From assembly GCA_021804785.1 (NCBI GenBank), contig JAJZGY010000019.1, positions 1 to 40,615 on the forward strand: a stretch of 40,615 bases of DNA, written 5' to 3'. A program made the position numbers and the translations under genes. Below the pieces are notes generated by a model. It did not search any database. It was not told the origin of the DNA and was given only the letters and a program-made list of their open reading frames with translations. Below are positions 7,343-15,124 of this stretch, in pieces; position 1 is the first letter of the stretch, and every line of letters starts with the position of its first letter. The stretch is from Pseudomonadota bacterium. Lineage in GTDB: Bacteria > Pseudomonadota > Alphaproteobacteria > Micropepsales > Micropepsaceae.

Positions 7343-8008
7343 ATGACGACGATTACCCCCAACCTTCCCGCGACCTCGAGCACAGCGCCGGCAACGACGG
7401 CCAATGCGCTCAACCAGCTCTCCGGTAATTTCGACAGCTTTCTGAAATTGCTGACGACGCAATTGCAGAACCAGGACCCCACCAGTCCGATGAGCAGCAC
7501 GCAGTTTACGCAGCAGCTGGTTGCATTCAGCCAGGTCGAGCAGCAGATCAACACCAACTCCAATCTGCAGACCCTGATCAATCTGGCGCAGAGCAACGGC
7601 ACCTCCAGTGCGGTATCCTATCTAGGAAAGACGGTGACGCTGACCAATGGCGAGGCACCGCTGACAGGTGGTGTGGCAAACTGGAACTATGCGCTTGGCA
7701 CCAATGCCGCAGCGACGACGCTAACCGTCACCGACGCCAACAACAAAGTGGTTTATGTCGGTTCGGGGCAGACCACGGCAGGGATGCATCAGTTTACCTG
7801 GAACGGCCAGGACAACAACGGCACACAGTTGCCCGATGGCACCTATAAGCTCACGGTCACTGCGGCCGACAGCGGTGGCGCGAATGTGACGTCAGCGGTG
7901 TCCACCAGCGGTCCGGTGACCCAGGTTGATCTTTCGGGCTCAACGCCGCAGCTCATGATGGGCGCCATGTCGTTCCCGCTGTCATCTGTTTCGGCCGTTT
8001 CCGGCTGA
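7343..8008 (+). CDS. flgD: Hook-capping scaffold protein FlgD
   Basis: 221 residues, usual for FlgD. The N-terminal capping motif is at about 30-68 (FDSFLKLLTTQLQNQDPTSP, then FTQQLVAFSQVEQ). The C-terminal FlgD Ig-like/TUDOR part carries WNGQDNNGTQLPDGTYKLTV at about 153-172. FlgD sits at the tip of the growing hook and places FlgE subunits; it is lost from the finished hook. GAGG lies 7 nt before the ATG. It belongs to the fliK operon. Confidence 0.93.
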   Translation: MTTITPNLPATSSTAPATTANALNQLSGNFDSFLKLLTTQLQNQDPTSPMSSTQFTQQLVAFSQVEQQINTNSNLQTLINLAQSNGTSSAVSYLGKTVTLTNGEAPLTGGVANWNYALGTNAAATTLTVTDANNKVVYVGSGQTTAGMHQFTWNGQDNNGTQLPDGTYKLTVTAADSGGANVTSAVSTSGPVTQVDLSGSTPQLMMGAMSFPLSSVSAVSG

Positions 8009-8106
8009 GCCGCTTTTGCAATCGTGCGGGAGTGAGAAGCACGCCCGGCAACGTATGAGACCGTGAGGCGCGAAGCCGCGACAACGGTTAGGTAAGGAAG
8101 AAAGTC

Positions 8107-9426
8107 ATGAGCATCTATGGTGCAATGTCTACCGCAGTGACGGCCCTCGACGCCTATTCGACGGCGCTTGGAACCACCTCGGCCAATATCGCCAACCTCA
8201 ACACGGTCGGTTACAAGACCGGCGCGACGAGCTTTTCGACGCTGCTGGCCTCGACCATGGGTAATTCGGACGTGTCCTCCGCGGGGGTATCGTCTTCGAC
8301 CGGACAGCTGATATCGCAGCAGGGGCAGTTGCAGACCACCAATTCGAACACCGATCTTGCCCTTACGGGTAACGGATTCTTTGTGGTCAATACCTCGCCG
8401 ACCTCGCCAGGCACCGCCAATTCACTTTACTACACCCGTGCGGGCAGTTTCACGCCGGACGCCCAGGGCAATCTGAAGAACGCCTCAGGATATTATCTGA
8501 TGGGGTGGGCCCTTGATTCCAACGGCAATATTCCTTCCAACCAGAACGATCTGACACCGGTCAATGTCAACGCCCTGGCGGGCAAGGCTGATCCCACCAC
8601 CTCGATCAGCTATGCGGCCAATCTGCAGGCTTCCACGCCGGTCACCACCGGATACGTCGCGGGAGACATGGCCAATGGCACGGTGACACCGACCTTCCAG
8701 CGCACGGTCAACATCTTTGACGGGCAGGGCGGTTCTCAGCCCGTGCAGTTCTCCTTCGTCAAGACTGCGGCCAATCAGTGGAGCTACGAGGTCAGCTATG
8801 AGGGAAGCTCTTCGAACATCTCTCCGGCAACCAATCCGATCTATTCCGGAACGATGAGCTTCAACACCGATGGCACCCTTGCCAATGCCAATACATCGCT
8901 CAATCCACCCAGTGGCACGATCACCCTCAACCTGCCGTGGAATTCGGCATCGGGACTGTCTGCCCAGAGTGTCACAGTCAATCTGGGTACGGTGGGCAGC
9001 TCCAATGGCATGACCCAGTTCGACAGTACCTCGACCCAGGTGTCGTCCAACGTCAACGGTGCGCTGTTCGGCTCGCTGACCGGCGTCAGTGTCGACAACA
9101 ACGGCGTTGTGACGGCCCAGTTCTCGAACGGTTTGACACAGGATATCTACAAGCTGCCAGTGGCGACGTTTGCCAATCCCAATGGTCTGGATGCCGCCAA
9201 CGGTCAGGCCTACACGACCTCGAATAATTCAGGTACGCCCAGCATCAGCTTGGCCAATACCGGTGGTGCCGGCGCGATCAACTCCAAGTCACTTGAGTCA
9301 TCGACCGTCAATCTCGATACGGAATTCACCAATCTGATCAGCATGCAGAGTGCCTATTCGGCAGCGTCGAAGGTTATCACGACCTCGTCAAGCATGCTCA
9401 ATACGCTTCTGGCAGTGATCCCATAA
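8107..9426 (+). CDS. flgE: Flagellar hook protein FlgE
   Basis: 439 residues. The N-terminal rod/hook motif is MSIYGAMSTAVTALDAYSTAL, then ANIANLNTVGYKTGATSFS. The FlgE/F/G central signature includes GNGFFVV and YYTRAGSFTPDAQGNL. The C-terminal helix is EFTNLISMQSAYSAASKVI. The length fits hook protein better than the shorter rod proteins FlgF and FlgG, and the position after flgD agrees. AAGGAAG precedes the ATG. The 98 bp before the gene show no clear promoter, so read-through from the fliK promoter is likely. Confidence 0.92.
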   Translation: MSIYGAMSTAVTALDAYSTALGTTSANIANLNTVGYKTGATSFSTLLASTMGNSDVSSAGVSSSTGQLISQQGQLQTTNSNTDLALTGNGFFVVNTSPTSPGTANSLYYTRAGSFTPDAQGNLKNASGYYLMGWALDSNGNIPSNQNDLTPVNVNALAGKADPTTSISYAANLQASTPVTTGYVAGDMANGTVTPTFQRTVNIFDGQGGSQPVQFSFVKTAANQWSYEVSYEGSSSNISPATNPIYSGTMSFNTDGTLANANTSLNPPSGTITLNLPWNSASGLSAQSVTVNLGTVGSSNGMTQFDSTSTQVSSNVNGALFGSLTGVSVDNNGVVTAQFSNGLTQDIYKLPVATFANPNGLDAANGQAYTTSNNSGTPSISLANTGGAGAINSKSLESSTVNLDTEFTNLISMQSAYSAASKVITTSSSMLNTLLAVIP

Positions 9427-9432
9427 GCTTCG

Positions 9433-9465
9433 CCTGATGCGCCGCAGGAGTGGCGGCGCATCAGG
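9433..9465 (+). terminator. Strong hairpin after flgE
   Basis: CCTGATGCGCCGC (9433-9445) and GCGGCGCATCAGG (9453-9465) form a perfect 13-bp stem with a 7-nt loop, 6 bp after the flgE stop. The following bases (CATTTGTT) are only moderately T-rich. It probably ends the fliK-flgD-flgE transcript and isolates it from sciP. Confidence 0.75.
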
Positions 9466-9582
9466 CATTTGTTCGAATTGCGCGCATGTCGTTTCAACTT
9501 CCTTTACCATGCCGCTTGGCCCTTTTTTAAAGCGCGAGGACCTATGTTCGCAGTGGGTAGTGAGTCGGGAGAACAGACGAAT

Positions 9583-9858
9583 ATGGGCGAAGACCGCAGA
9601 GCGCGTGCGACATATGTAATTGGGCCGGATGGCAGTCCCCTGACCTTGGCGGATTTGCCGGCCCCTGGCACCACACGCTGGGTGATCCGACGCAAGGCCG
9701 AAGTGGTTGCAGCGGTGCGTGGCGGATTACTCAGTCTTGAGGATGCCTGCCGGCGCTATACGCTGACGATCGAAGAATTTCTCGGCTGGCAACGGGCGAT
9801 CGAGCGCTTTGGTCTGGCCGGGCTGCGTGCCACACGGGTGCAGCAATATCGTCATTAG
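9583..9858 (+). CDS. sciP: SciP-type CtrA inhibitor (DUF1153)
   Basis: 91 residues from ATG 9583. The DUF1153 core is nearly continuous: YVIGPDGSPLTLADLP, RWVIRRKAEVVAAVRGGLLS, EDACRRYTLTIEEFLGWQ, then a Gly-Leu-Ala-Gly-Leu-Arg segment ending in QQYR. In Caulobacter, SciP binds DNA and the master regulator CtrA, blocks CtrA-driven transcription in G1 cells, and is also encoded beside flagellar genes. An upstream in-frame ATG at 9544 with GAGG close by would give 104 residues; 9583 matches the family length. The helix-turn-helix lies in the second half. Confidence 0.88.
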   Translation: MGEDRRARATYVIGPDGSPLTLADLPAPGTTRWVIRRKAEVVAAVRGGLLSLEDACRRYTLTIEEFLGWQRAIERFGLAGLRATRVQQYRH

Positions 9859-9964
9859 TTAGCAAATCCTAAACGCGGGGACAGCGGTACAGTCACGTAA
9901 CTGTGTCGCTGTCTTTGTGTTTGTCGTTAATGCTGCCTTTACCCAGAGGCGGCAATGTTTGCCT
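9859..9964 (+). promoter_or_regulatory. fliF leader with CtrA-like boxes and one ftr-like palindrome
   Basis: TTAA-N7-TTTA at 9927-9941 has one mismatch to the CtrA box TTAA-N7-TTAA. TTAG-N7-TAAA at 9859-9873 has two. At 9950-9964 lies CGGCA-ATGTT-TGCCT, one base off the CGGCA-N5-TGCCG unit found twice between flgK and fliK; its core GGCAA-TGT-TTGCC is a perfect palindrome. In Caulobacter the fliF promoter is activated by CtrA and repressed by FlbD at a downstream ftr site, the same order as here. No -10/-35 is called. Confidence 0.5.
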
Positions 9965-10013
9965 AGCAGAAGGTGCCGGGGGATGTGCTCGCGGCTCACG
10001 AGGGGGCAGGACA

Positions 10014-11675
10014 TTGCCGGAATTCCTGAGAGGTGTCGGCGCCGCACGGTTCGGCGTGATGGCAGGAGTAGCTGCGGCGCTGACAGCGTTCTTTCTTTAT
10101 GTTGCGGATGTCATCGCGACACCGCCGCAATCCATCCTCTTCGCCGGGCTCTCGACCCGGGATGCCAGCCAGATCACTGCCAAGCTCGATACCATGAACG
10201 TGCACTACACGCTCGAAGGCGGTGGCGGCACCATCCTTGTGCCGGCGGACCGTGTCGAGAAGCTGCGCATGGACATGGCGACGCAGAACCTGCCTTCGGC
10301 CGGCGTCGGTTATGAGATCTTCGACAAGAGCAATGCCTTCGGTACCTCCGCCTTCGTGGAACGTATAGATGAACTGCGGGCATTGCAGGGTGAACTGACC
10401 CGCTCGATTGAGACCATCGATGGGATTGAGGCGGCGCGTGTACATCTCGTCCTGCCGCATCGACAGATTTTTGCGCGCAACAGCACGCCGCCCACCGCGT
10501 CGGTGGTGCTGAAGGCGGAAAGCCAGCTCAGTCGCGAGCAGGTTCTTGCCATCCAGCATCTGGTGGCCGCCGCAGTGGCCGGGCTCCAGCCGGATCGGGT
10601 CGCGGTGATCGATGATCATGGTGATCTACTGGCCGGCGGAGATGGCAATGCCGGCCAGGACGTGATGGCGGCCCGTCAGGATCAGCAGACCGCGGATTTT
10701 GAAAGCCGGCTCGAGAAGCATATCCAGAGCATCGTGGCGAGTGTGGTCGGACCCGGGCATGTGCGGGTCCAGGTGGCGGCCGACATCAAGTACAACCACA
10801 CCCAGCAGACTTCCGAAACCTTCGATCCCAACAGCAAAGTTCCGCTTTCCACGCAGTCGGTTGACCAGTCCTCGACCAGCACCCAAGGCCAGGCGAGCAA
10901 TGCGGTGTCGGTGTCCAATGCCCTGCCGGGCAAGCAGGGCACGACTGCCGGTGGCGGCAATCAGTCGCTCTCCAAGACCCGGCGCAGCGAAGAGACCACC
11001 AATTACGAGATCTCCAAGACGACGACGCTGTCGGTCAATGATGGCGGCGATCTCAAGCGTCTTTCGGTCGCGGTGGTGGTCGATGATCAGCGCACCCCCT
11101 TGGCCTCCGGCAAGACCAAGGAAGCGCCGCTGAGCAAGCAGGAACTGGCTGAGATTACGAGCCTGGTAAAAACTGCCATCGGCTTTGACAAGGCCCGTGG
11201 CGACCGGGTCGAGGTGGTCAACATGCCCTTTGCCCGCATGGATGAGGGTCCCTTGCCCCCCGCCGCGGCGCCGTTGCTGGGGCTTAGCAGTGCCTATTGG
11301 TTCAAGATCATCGAAGCGGCCATTCTCTCGATCACTGCTCTTCTCATTGGCCTGTTCGTCGGCCGTCCGCTGATCCGCAGCATGTTTGCAGGCACGAGCG
11401 TGGCGCCGGTGGGGCCGGTGGGCGTCGCCCAGCTGGGAGCGCCCCAGCCCATGGGACAGCTGGCGGCTCCTGGTGCTGCGCCAGCGCAGCTTGCCGATGG
11501 CTCAGCGCCGTCAGCAGCCGCCCTGCCGCCACCGCCCAGCGGCGCCATGATCGACATTTCTCGCATCGAAGGGCAGGTGCGCGAATCCTCCATCCGCAAG
11601 GTCGGCGAGGTCGTCGACGCCCATCCCGAAGAAGCCCTCGCGATCCTGCGCACCTGGCTCCATCAACCGGCGTAA
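10014..11675 (+). CDS. fliF: Flagellar MS-ring protein FliF
   Basis: 553 residues from the proposed TTG at 10014 (MPEFLRGVGAARFGVM), the form FliF N-termini usually take. The frame is open to 9903, but that would cover the palindrome at 9950-9964, and no in-frame ATG fits better. TM1 is about 11-32. The YscJ/FliF ring-building region includes LFAGLSTRDASQI and GGTILVPADRVEKLRM. TM2 is about 427-450. The C-terminal FliG-binding tail (RIEGQVRESSIRKVGEVVDAHPEEALAILRTWL) is complete. It heads an eight-gene operon. The start choice is moderate; the identity is secure. Confidence 0.9.
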   Translation: MPEFLRGVGAARFGVMAGVAAALTAFFLYVADVIATPPQSILFAGLSTRDASQITAKLDTMNVHYTLEGGGGTILVPADRVEKLRMDMATQNLPSAGVGYEIFDKSNAFGTSAFVERIDELRALQGELTRSIETIDGIEAARVHLVLPHRQIFARNSTPPTASVVLKAESQLSREQVLAIQHLVAAAVAGLQPDRVAVIDDHGDLLAGGDGNAGQDVMAARQDQQTADFESRLEKHIQSIVASVVGPGHVRVQVAADIKYNHTQQTSETFDPNSKVPLSTQSVDQSSTSTQGQASNAVSVSNALPGKQGTTAGGGNQSLSKTRRSEETTNYEISKTTTLSVNDGGDLKRLSVAVVVDDQRTPLASGKTKEAPLSKQELAEITSLVKTAIGFDKARGDRVEVVNMPFARMDEGPLPPAAAPLLGLSSAYWFKIIEAAILSITALLIGLFVGRPLIRSMFAGTSVAPVGPVGVAQLGAPQPMGQLAAPGAAPAQLADGSAPSAAALPPPPSGAMIDISRIEGQVRESSIRKVGEVVDAHPEEALAILRTWLHQPA

Positions 11676-11681
11676 CCCATC

Positions 11682-12719
11682 ATGGCACGCAATTCGCTCA
11701 AAACTTTAGGCAAGGACGATATCAATAAGCTGACGGGCGCGGAGCGTTCGGCGGTGCTTATGCTGGCGCTGGGCGAGGATCACGGCGGACGGCTGTGGGA
11801 GTTGATGGATGAGGACGAGGTCAAAGAAGTCTCCCAGCTGATGAGTAATCTGGGTACGGTCACGGCCAGCGTGGTGGAGAAGGTCCTGGTCGATTTTGTC
11901 GGTCAGATGTCGGCGACTGGCTCGCTGATGGGCTCCTATGAAGCCACCGAACGGCTCATCAGCCGTATCATGCCGACCGACAAGGTTGCCTCCATCATGG
12001 AGGAAATCCGCGGTCCGGCCGGACGCACGATGTGGGACAAGCTCGCCAACGTCAATGAAACCGTCCTCGCCAACTATCTGAAGAACGAATATCCCCAGAC
12101 TGTCGCGGTGGTGCTCTCCAAGATCAAACCGGAACACGCCGCCCGCGTTCTCGGTGCCCTGCCGGAGGAATTTGCTCTGGAGGTGGTACAGCGCATGCTG
12201 CGCATGGAAAGCGTGCAGAAGGACATTCTCGACAAGGTCGAGAAGACCCTGCGGGTGGAGTTCATGTCCAACCTGGCGCGCACCGCCAAACGCGATGCCC
12301 ACGAAATGATGGCTGAGATTTTCAACAATTTCGATCGCCAGACCGAGTCCCGTTTCCTGACCTCGCTGGAGGAGCGCAGCCGCGATTCGGCCGAACGCAT
12401 CAAGGCGCTGATGTTCACCTTTGAGGATCTGGGCAAGCTCGATCCGGGTTCGATTCAGACCCTCTTGCGCAATGTCGAAAAGGACAAGCTGGCGCTGGGC
12501 CTCAAGGGTGCCACCGACATGCTGCGTGACGTCTTCTTCTCCAACATGAGCGAGCGCGCCGGCAAGATCCTGCGTGAGGACATGGAAGCAATGGGACCGG
12601 TCCGTCTTAAGGACGTCGATGAAGCCCAGATGCGCATGGTCAATGTCGCCAAGGATCTCGCCAATAAGGGCGAAATCATGATCGCCAACAAACAGGGCGA
12701 GGACGAGCTGGTGTATTGA
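11682..12719 (+). CDS. fliG: Flagellar motor switch protein FliG
   Basis: 345 residues, full length. The N-terminal FliF-binding domain ([23 protein letters not shown]) is followed by the middle domain with the NEYPQ form of the EHPQ motif ([25 protein letters not shown]). The C-terminal torque domain follows an MFTFEDL hinge (MFVF equivalent) and carries the charged helix [22 protein letters not shown]. FliG couples stator ions to rotation. It starts 6 bp after the fliF stop, and its TGA overlaps the fliH ATG. Confidence 0.95.
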   Translation: MARNSLKTLGKDDINKLTGAERSAVLMLALGEDHGGRLWELMDEDEVKEVSQLMSNLGTVTASVVEKVLVDFVGQMSATGSLMGSYEATERLISRIMPTDKVASIMEEIRGPAGRTMWDKLANVNETVLANYLKNEYPQTVAVVLSKIKPEHAARVLGALPEEFALEVVQRMLRMESVQKDILDKVEKTLRVEFMSNLARTAKRDAHEMMAEIFNNFDRQTESRFLTSLEERSRDSAERIKALMFTFEDLGKLDPGSIQTLLRNVEKDKLALGLKGATDMLRDVFFSNMSERAGKILREDMEAMGPVRLKDVDEAQMRMVNVAKDLANKGEIMIANKQGEDELVY

Positions 12720-13357
12720 TGGAACCGGTCAAATTTACCTTCGATACGGTCTTTAGCGGCGGCAAGGATGTTGTCTCCGACGCAGCCGTTGCGCGTAAGC
12801 GCCAGTCGCTTTCCCAGGGCGATATTGAGGCCCTGCGCCGCCAGGCGATGAACGAGGGCATGAAGATCGGTGAAGTGCGCGCGCTCGAGGCGGTTGCGGC
12901 CAGTGCAGAAGATGCAGTCAAGGCGGTACGCGAGGCACTTGCCCGTGCCTCGGCTCAGGTTGAGCAGTTGCGGGCCGAGGCGGCGACCATTGCCTTGGCC
13001 GCGGCGCGGGCGCTCGCGGGTTCGGCGCTCGATGCCTTTGCACCGGCGGCGGTGGAGGATGCCCTGCGGCTGGCCCTGCATCAGGCTATCGGTGAGCCAC
13101 GACTGACACTGCGCGCGAGCGCGGATGTGGCCAAGGCGCTGGGACCGCGCCTTGAGGAGATCGCCGAGCATGAAGGCTTTGATGGCAAGATTGCACTCAT
13201 CGTCGATCCGGCCCTGGCCAATGCCGATTGTCGCATTGAATGGCGCGGTGGTGGCGCAGAGCGTGCCACCGCAGTGATCGAACGGGCGCTGATGTCAACA
13301 GCGGCCCAGCATTTCGCCCAATTTCAATCCAGTCCAATTTCACTGATCAAGGAGTAG
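12719..13357 (+). CDS. fliH: Flagellar export ATPase regulator FliH (FlbE-type)
   Basis: 212 residues from ATG 12719, in a TGATG overlap with fliG. It has the FliH layout: a charged N-terminus (FDTVFSGGKDVVSDAAVARKRQSLSQGDIEALRRQAMNEG), a long Ala/Glu-rich helix with coiled-coil character (about 50-105), and a C-terminal domain with LRASADVAKALGPRLEEI and RIEWRGGGAERATAVIERAL. FliH brings and restrains the FliI ATPase at the switch through FliN, the next gene. The Caulobacter gene in this slot is called flbE. Sequence conservation in the family is low, so position adds much of the weight. Confidence 0.85.
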   Translation: MEPVKFTFDTVFSGGKDVVSDAAVARKRQSLSQGDIEALRRQAMNEGMKIGEVRALEAVAASAEDAVKAVREALARASAQVEQLRAEAATIALAAARALAGSALDAFAPAAVEDALRLALHQAIGEPRLTLRASADVAKALGPRLEEIAEHEGFDGKIALIVDPALANADCRIEWRGGGAERATAVIERALMSTAAQHFAQFQSSPISLIKE

Positions 13358-13360
13358 ACC

Positions 13361-13717
13361 ATGGCAGAAAAGGATGACGTTGATCTGCCGGATCTGGCCC
13401 AGAACGAGCTGCAAGACGGTGAAGCCTTGCTGCGCGCAGCCGGTGGAGCCGAGAACGAGATCAAGCTGGGCTCCCATGATCTCGAAGCTGTTTTTGATGT
13501 GCCGGTCACGGTTTCAGCGGTACTCGGAAAATCCGCGATGGAGGTCAGCGAGCTGCTCAAGCTCACCAAAGGCAACATCGTCGAGCTCGACCGCAAGGTG
13601 GGTGAAGCGATTGATATCTTCGTCAACAACCGCCTGGTGGCGCGCGGGGAGGTGGTGCTCGTCGAAGAGCGCCTGGGTGTCACCATGACCGAAATCATCA
13701 AGACCGGCCAGCAATAG
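13361..13717 (+). CDS. fliN: Flagellar motor switch protein FliN
   Basis: 118 residues. The acidic N-terminus is followed by a SpoA (surface presentation) domain: LEAVFDVPVTVSAVLGKSAMEVSELLKLTKGNIVELDR, then EAIDIFVNNRLVARGEVVLVEERLGVTMTEII. FliN builds the C-ring with FliM and FliG. AAGGAG spans the fliH stop just before the ATG, so the two are likely coupled in translation. fliM is not in the window. Confidence 0.94.
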   Translation: MAEKDDVDLPDLAQNELQDGEALLRAAGGAENEIKLGSHDLEAVFDVPVTVSAVLGKSAMEVSELLKLTKGNIVELDRKVGEAIDIFVNNRLVARGEVVLVEERLGVTMTEIIKTGQQ

Positions 13718-13740
13718 ATCGGCAAAAGGGATACTCAATC

Positions 13741-15108
13741 ATGCGGTTACTCATCATCGGCGGGTTGCAGGGCCAGATCGGGGCAGCGACCAAGATCGCG
13801 ATGGCGCGCGGTGCCAAAGTTACCCATGCCGGAGACATCGACCAGGCGCTGGCGGAGCTGCGGGCCGGTCGCGGTGCCGATCTCGTGCTTGCGGATGTCA
13901 GCGAAGACATCGGCCGGCTGGTGCGGGCACTGGCAGGTGAACGCATCTGCACGCCGGTGGTGGCCTGTGGTGTGGGCACCGATGCCCGCCGTGCCGTCGA
14001 TGCGATCCGTGCCGGGGCCAAGGAATATCTGCCCTTGCCGCCCGATCCGGAACTGATTGCAGCGGTGCTGGCCGCGGTTGCCGATGACAGCCACCAGATG
14101 ATTTACGAGGACGATGCGATGGCCAAGGTCATCGTCCTGGCCGATCAGGTTGCTGGCAGTGAGGCCTCGATCCTCATCACCGGTGAGAGTGGTACCGGCA
14201 AGGAAGTGATGGCGCGCTATATCCACAAGAAATCCGCGCGCGCCGACAAGCCGTTCATCTCGGTCAACTGTGCCGCCATTCCTGACAATCTGCTCGAATC
14301 CGAACTGTTCGGTCATGAAAAAGGGGCCTTTACCGGTGCCATTGCAAGGCGTGTCGGCAAGTTTGAGGAGGCCAATGGCGGCACGCTGCTGCTCGATGAA
14401 ATCAGCGAGATGGATGTGCGGCTGCAGGCCAAGCTTTTGCGCGCCATTCAGGAGCGCGAGATCGATCGGGTGGGCGGCGGCAAGCCGGTCAAGGTCGACA
14501 TCCGCATCATCGCCACCTCCAATCGCGACCTCGCGGAGGCGGTGCGCCTGGGCAGTTTCCGCGAGGACCTTCTCTACCGGCTCAATGTCGTGAATTTGCG
14601 CCTGCCTTCGCTCCGAGACCGGCCCCGAGACATCCTGGCGCTGGCCCGGCACTTTGGCCACAAATATGCCGATGCCAATGGCACGCCACACCGGCCGCTC
14701 GCCTCGGCGACGGAGCGGCTCCTGATCGGCTATGGCTGGCGCGGCAATGTCCGCGAGCTCGAAAACACCATGCATCGGGCGGTTCTTCTCGCCCATGGCA
14801 GCGAAATCGACCCCGACGCCATCCGCCTTCCGGACGGCACCCAGGTCGGGGAGATGGTTACACGGCTGCCGACGGGAGCAGAGAGCAGCCCCAGTGACAG
14901 TGCCTGGTCAAAACCTCTGGTTGGACGCACGGTGGCCGATGTCGAGCGTGACCTCATCCTGGACACGCTCAACCACTGTCTCGGCAACCGCACCCATGCC
15001 GCCACCATATTGGGCATTTCGATCCGTACTCTGCGCAACAAGCTGCGTGAATATGGCCAGGCCGGCCTTGCGGTTCCGGCTCCGGGCGAAGCGAGACTGG
15101 CGGGCTGA
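13741..15108 (+). CDS. flbD: Sigma-54 transcriptional activator FlbD
   Basis: 455 residues. It has an N-terminal receiver-like domain (1 to about 115), a central AAA+ domain with Walker A GESGTGKE (about 148-155), the sigma-54 contact loop GAFTGA (195-200) and Walker B GGTLLLDE, and a C-terminal Fis-type helix-turn-helix (ATILGISIRTLRNKLREYG). In the receiver the acidic pair after strand 1 is Gly-Gly, and the usual Lys-Pro is Leu-Pro (99-100); Asp52 remains. Ordinary phosphorylation is therefore unlikely, as proposed for Caulobacter FlbD. It should activate the flgK and fliK promoters and may restrain fliF. Confidence 0.9.
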   Translation: MRLLIIGGLQGQIGAATKIAMARGAKVTHAGDIDQALAELRAGRGADLVLADVSEDIGRLVRALAGERICTPVVACGVGTDARRAVDAIRAGAKEYLPLPPDPELIAAVLAAVADDSHQMIYEDDAMAKVIVLADQVAGSEASILITGESGTGKEVMARYIHKKSARADKPFISVNCAAIPDNLLESELFGHEKGAFTGAIARRVGKFEEANGGTLLLDEISEMDVRLQAKLLRAIQEREIDRVGGGKPVKVDIRIIATSNRDLAEAVRLGSFREDLLYRLNVVNLRLPSLRDRPRDILALARHFGHKYADANGTPHRPLASATERLLIGYGWRGNVRELENTMHRAVLLAHGSEIDPDAIRLPDGTQVGEMVTRLPTGAESSPSDSAWSKPLVGRTVADVERDLILDTLNHCLGNRTHAATILGISIRTLRNKLREYGQAGLAVPAPGEARLAG

Positions 15109-15124
15109 GCGGGGTTGAACAAGC

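Noticed and set aside
13747-14796. Minus-strand frame of 349 codons opposite flbD
   Set aside because: Shadow of flbD; the sequence lacks any recognisable domain and the sense gene is complete.
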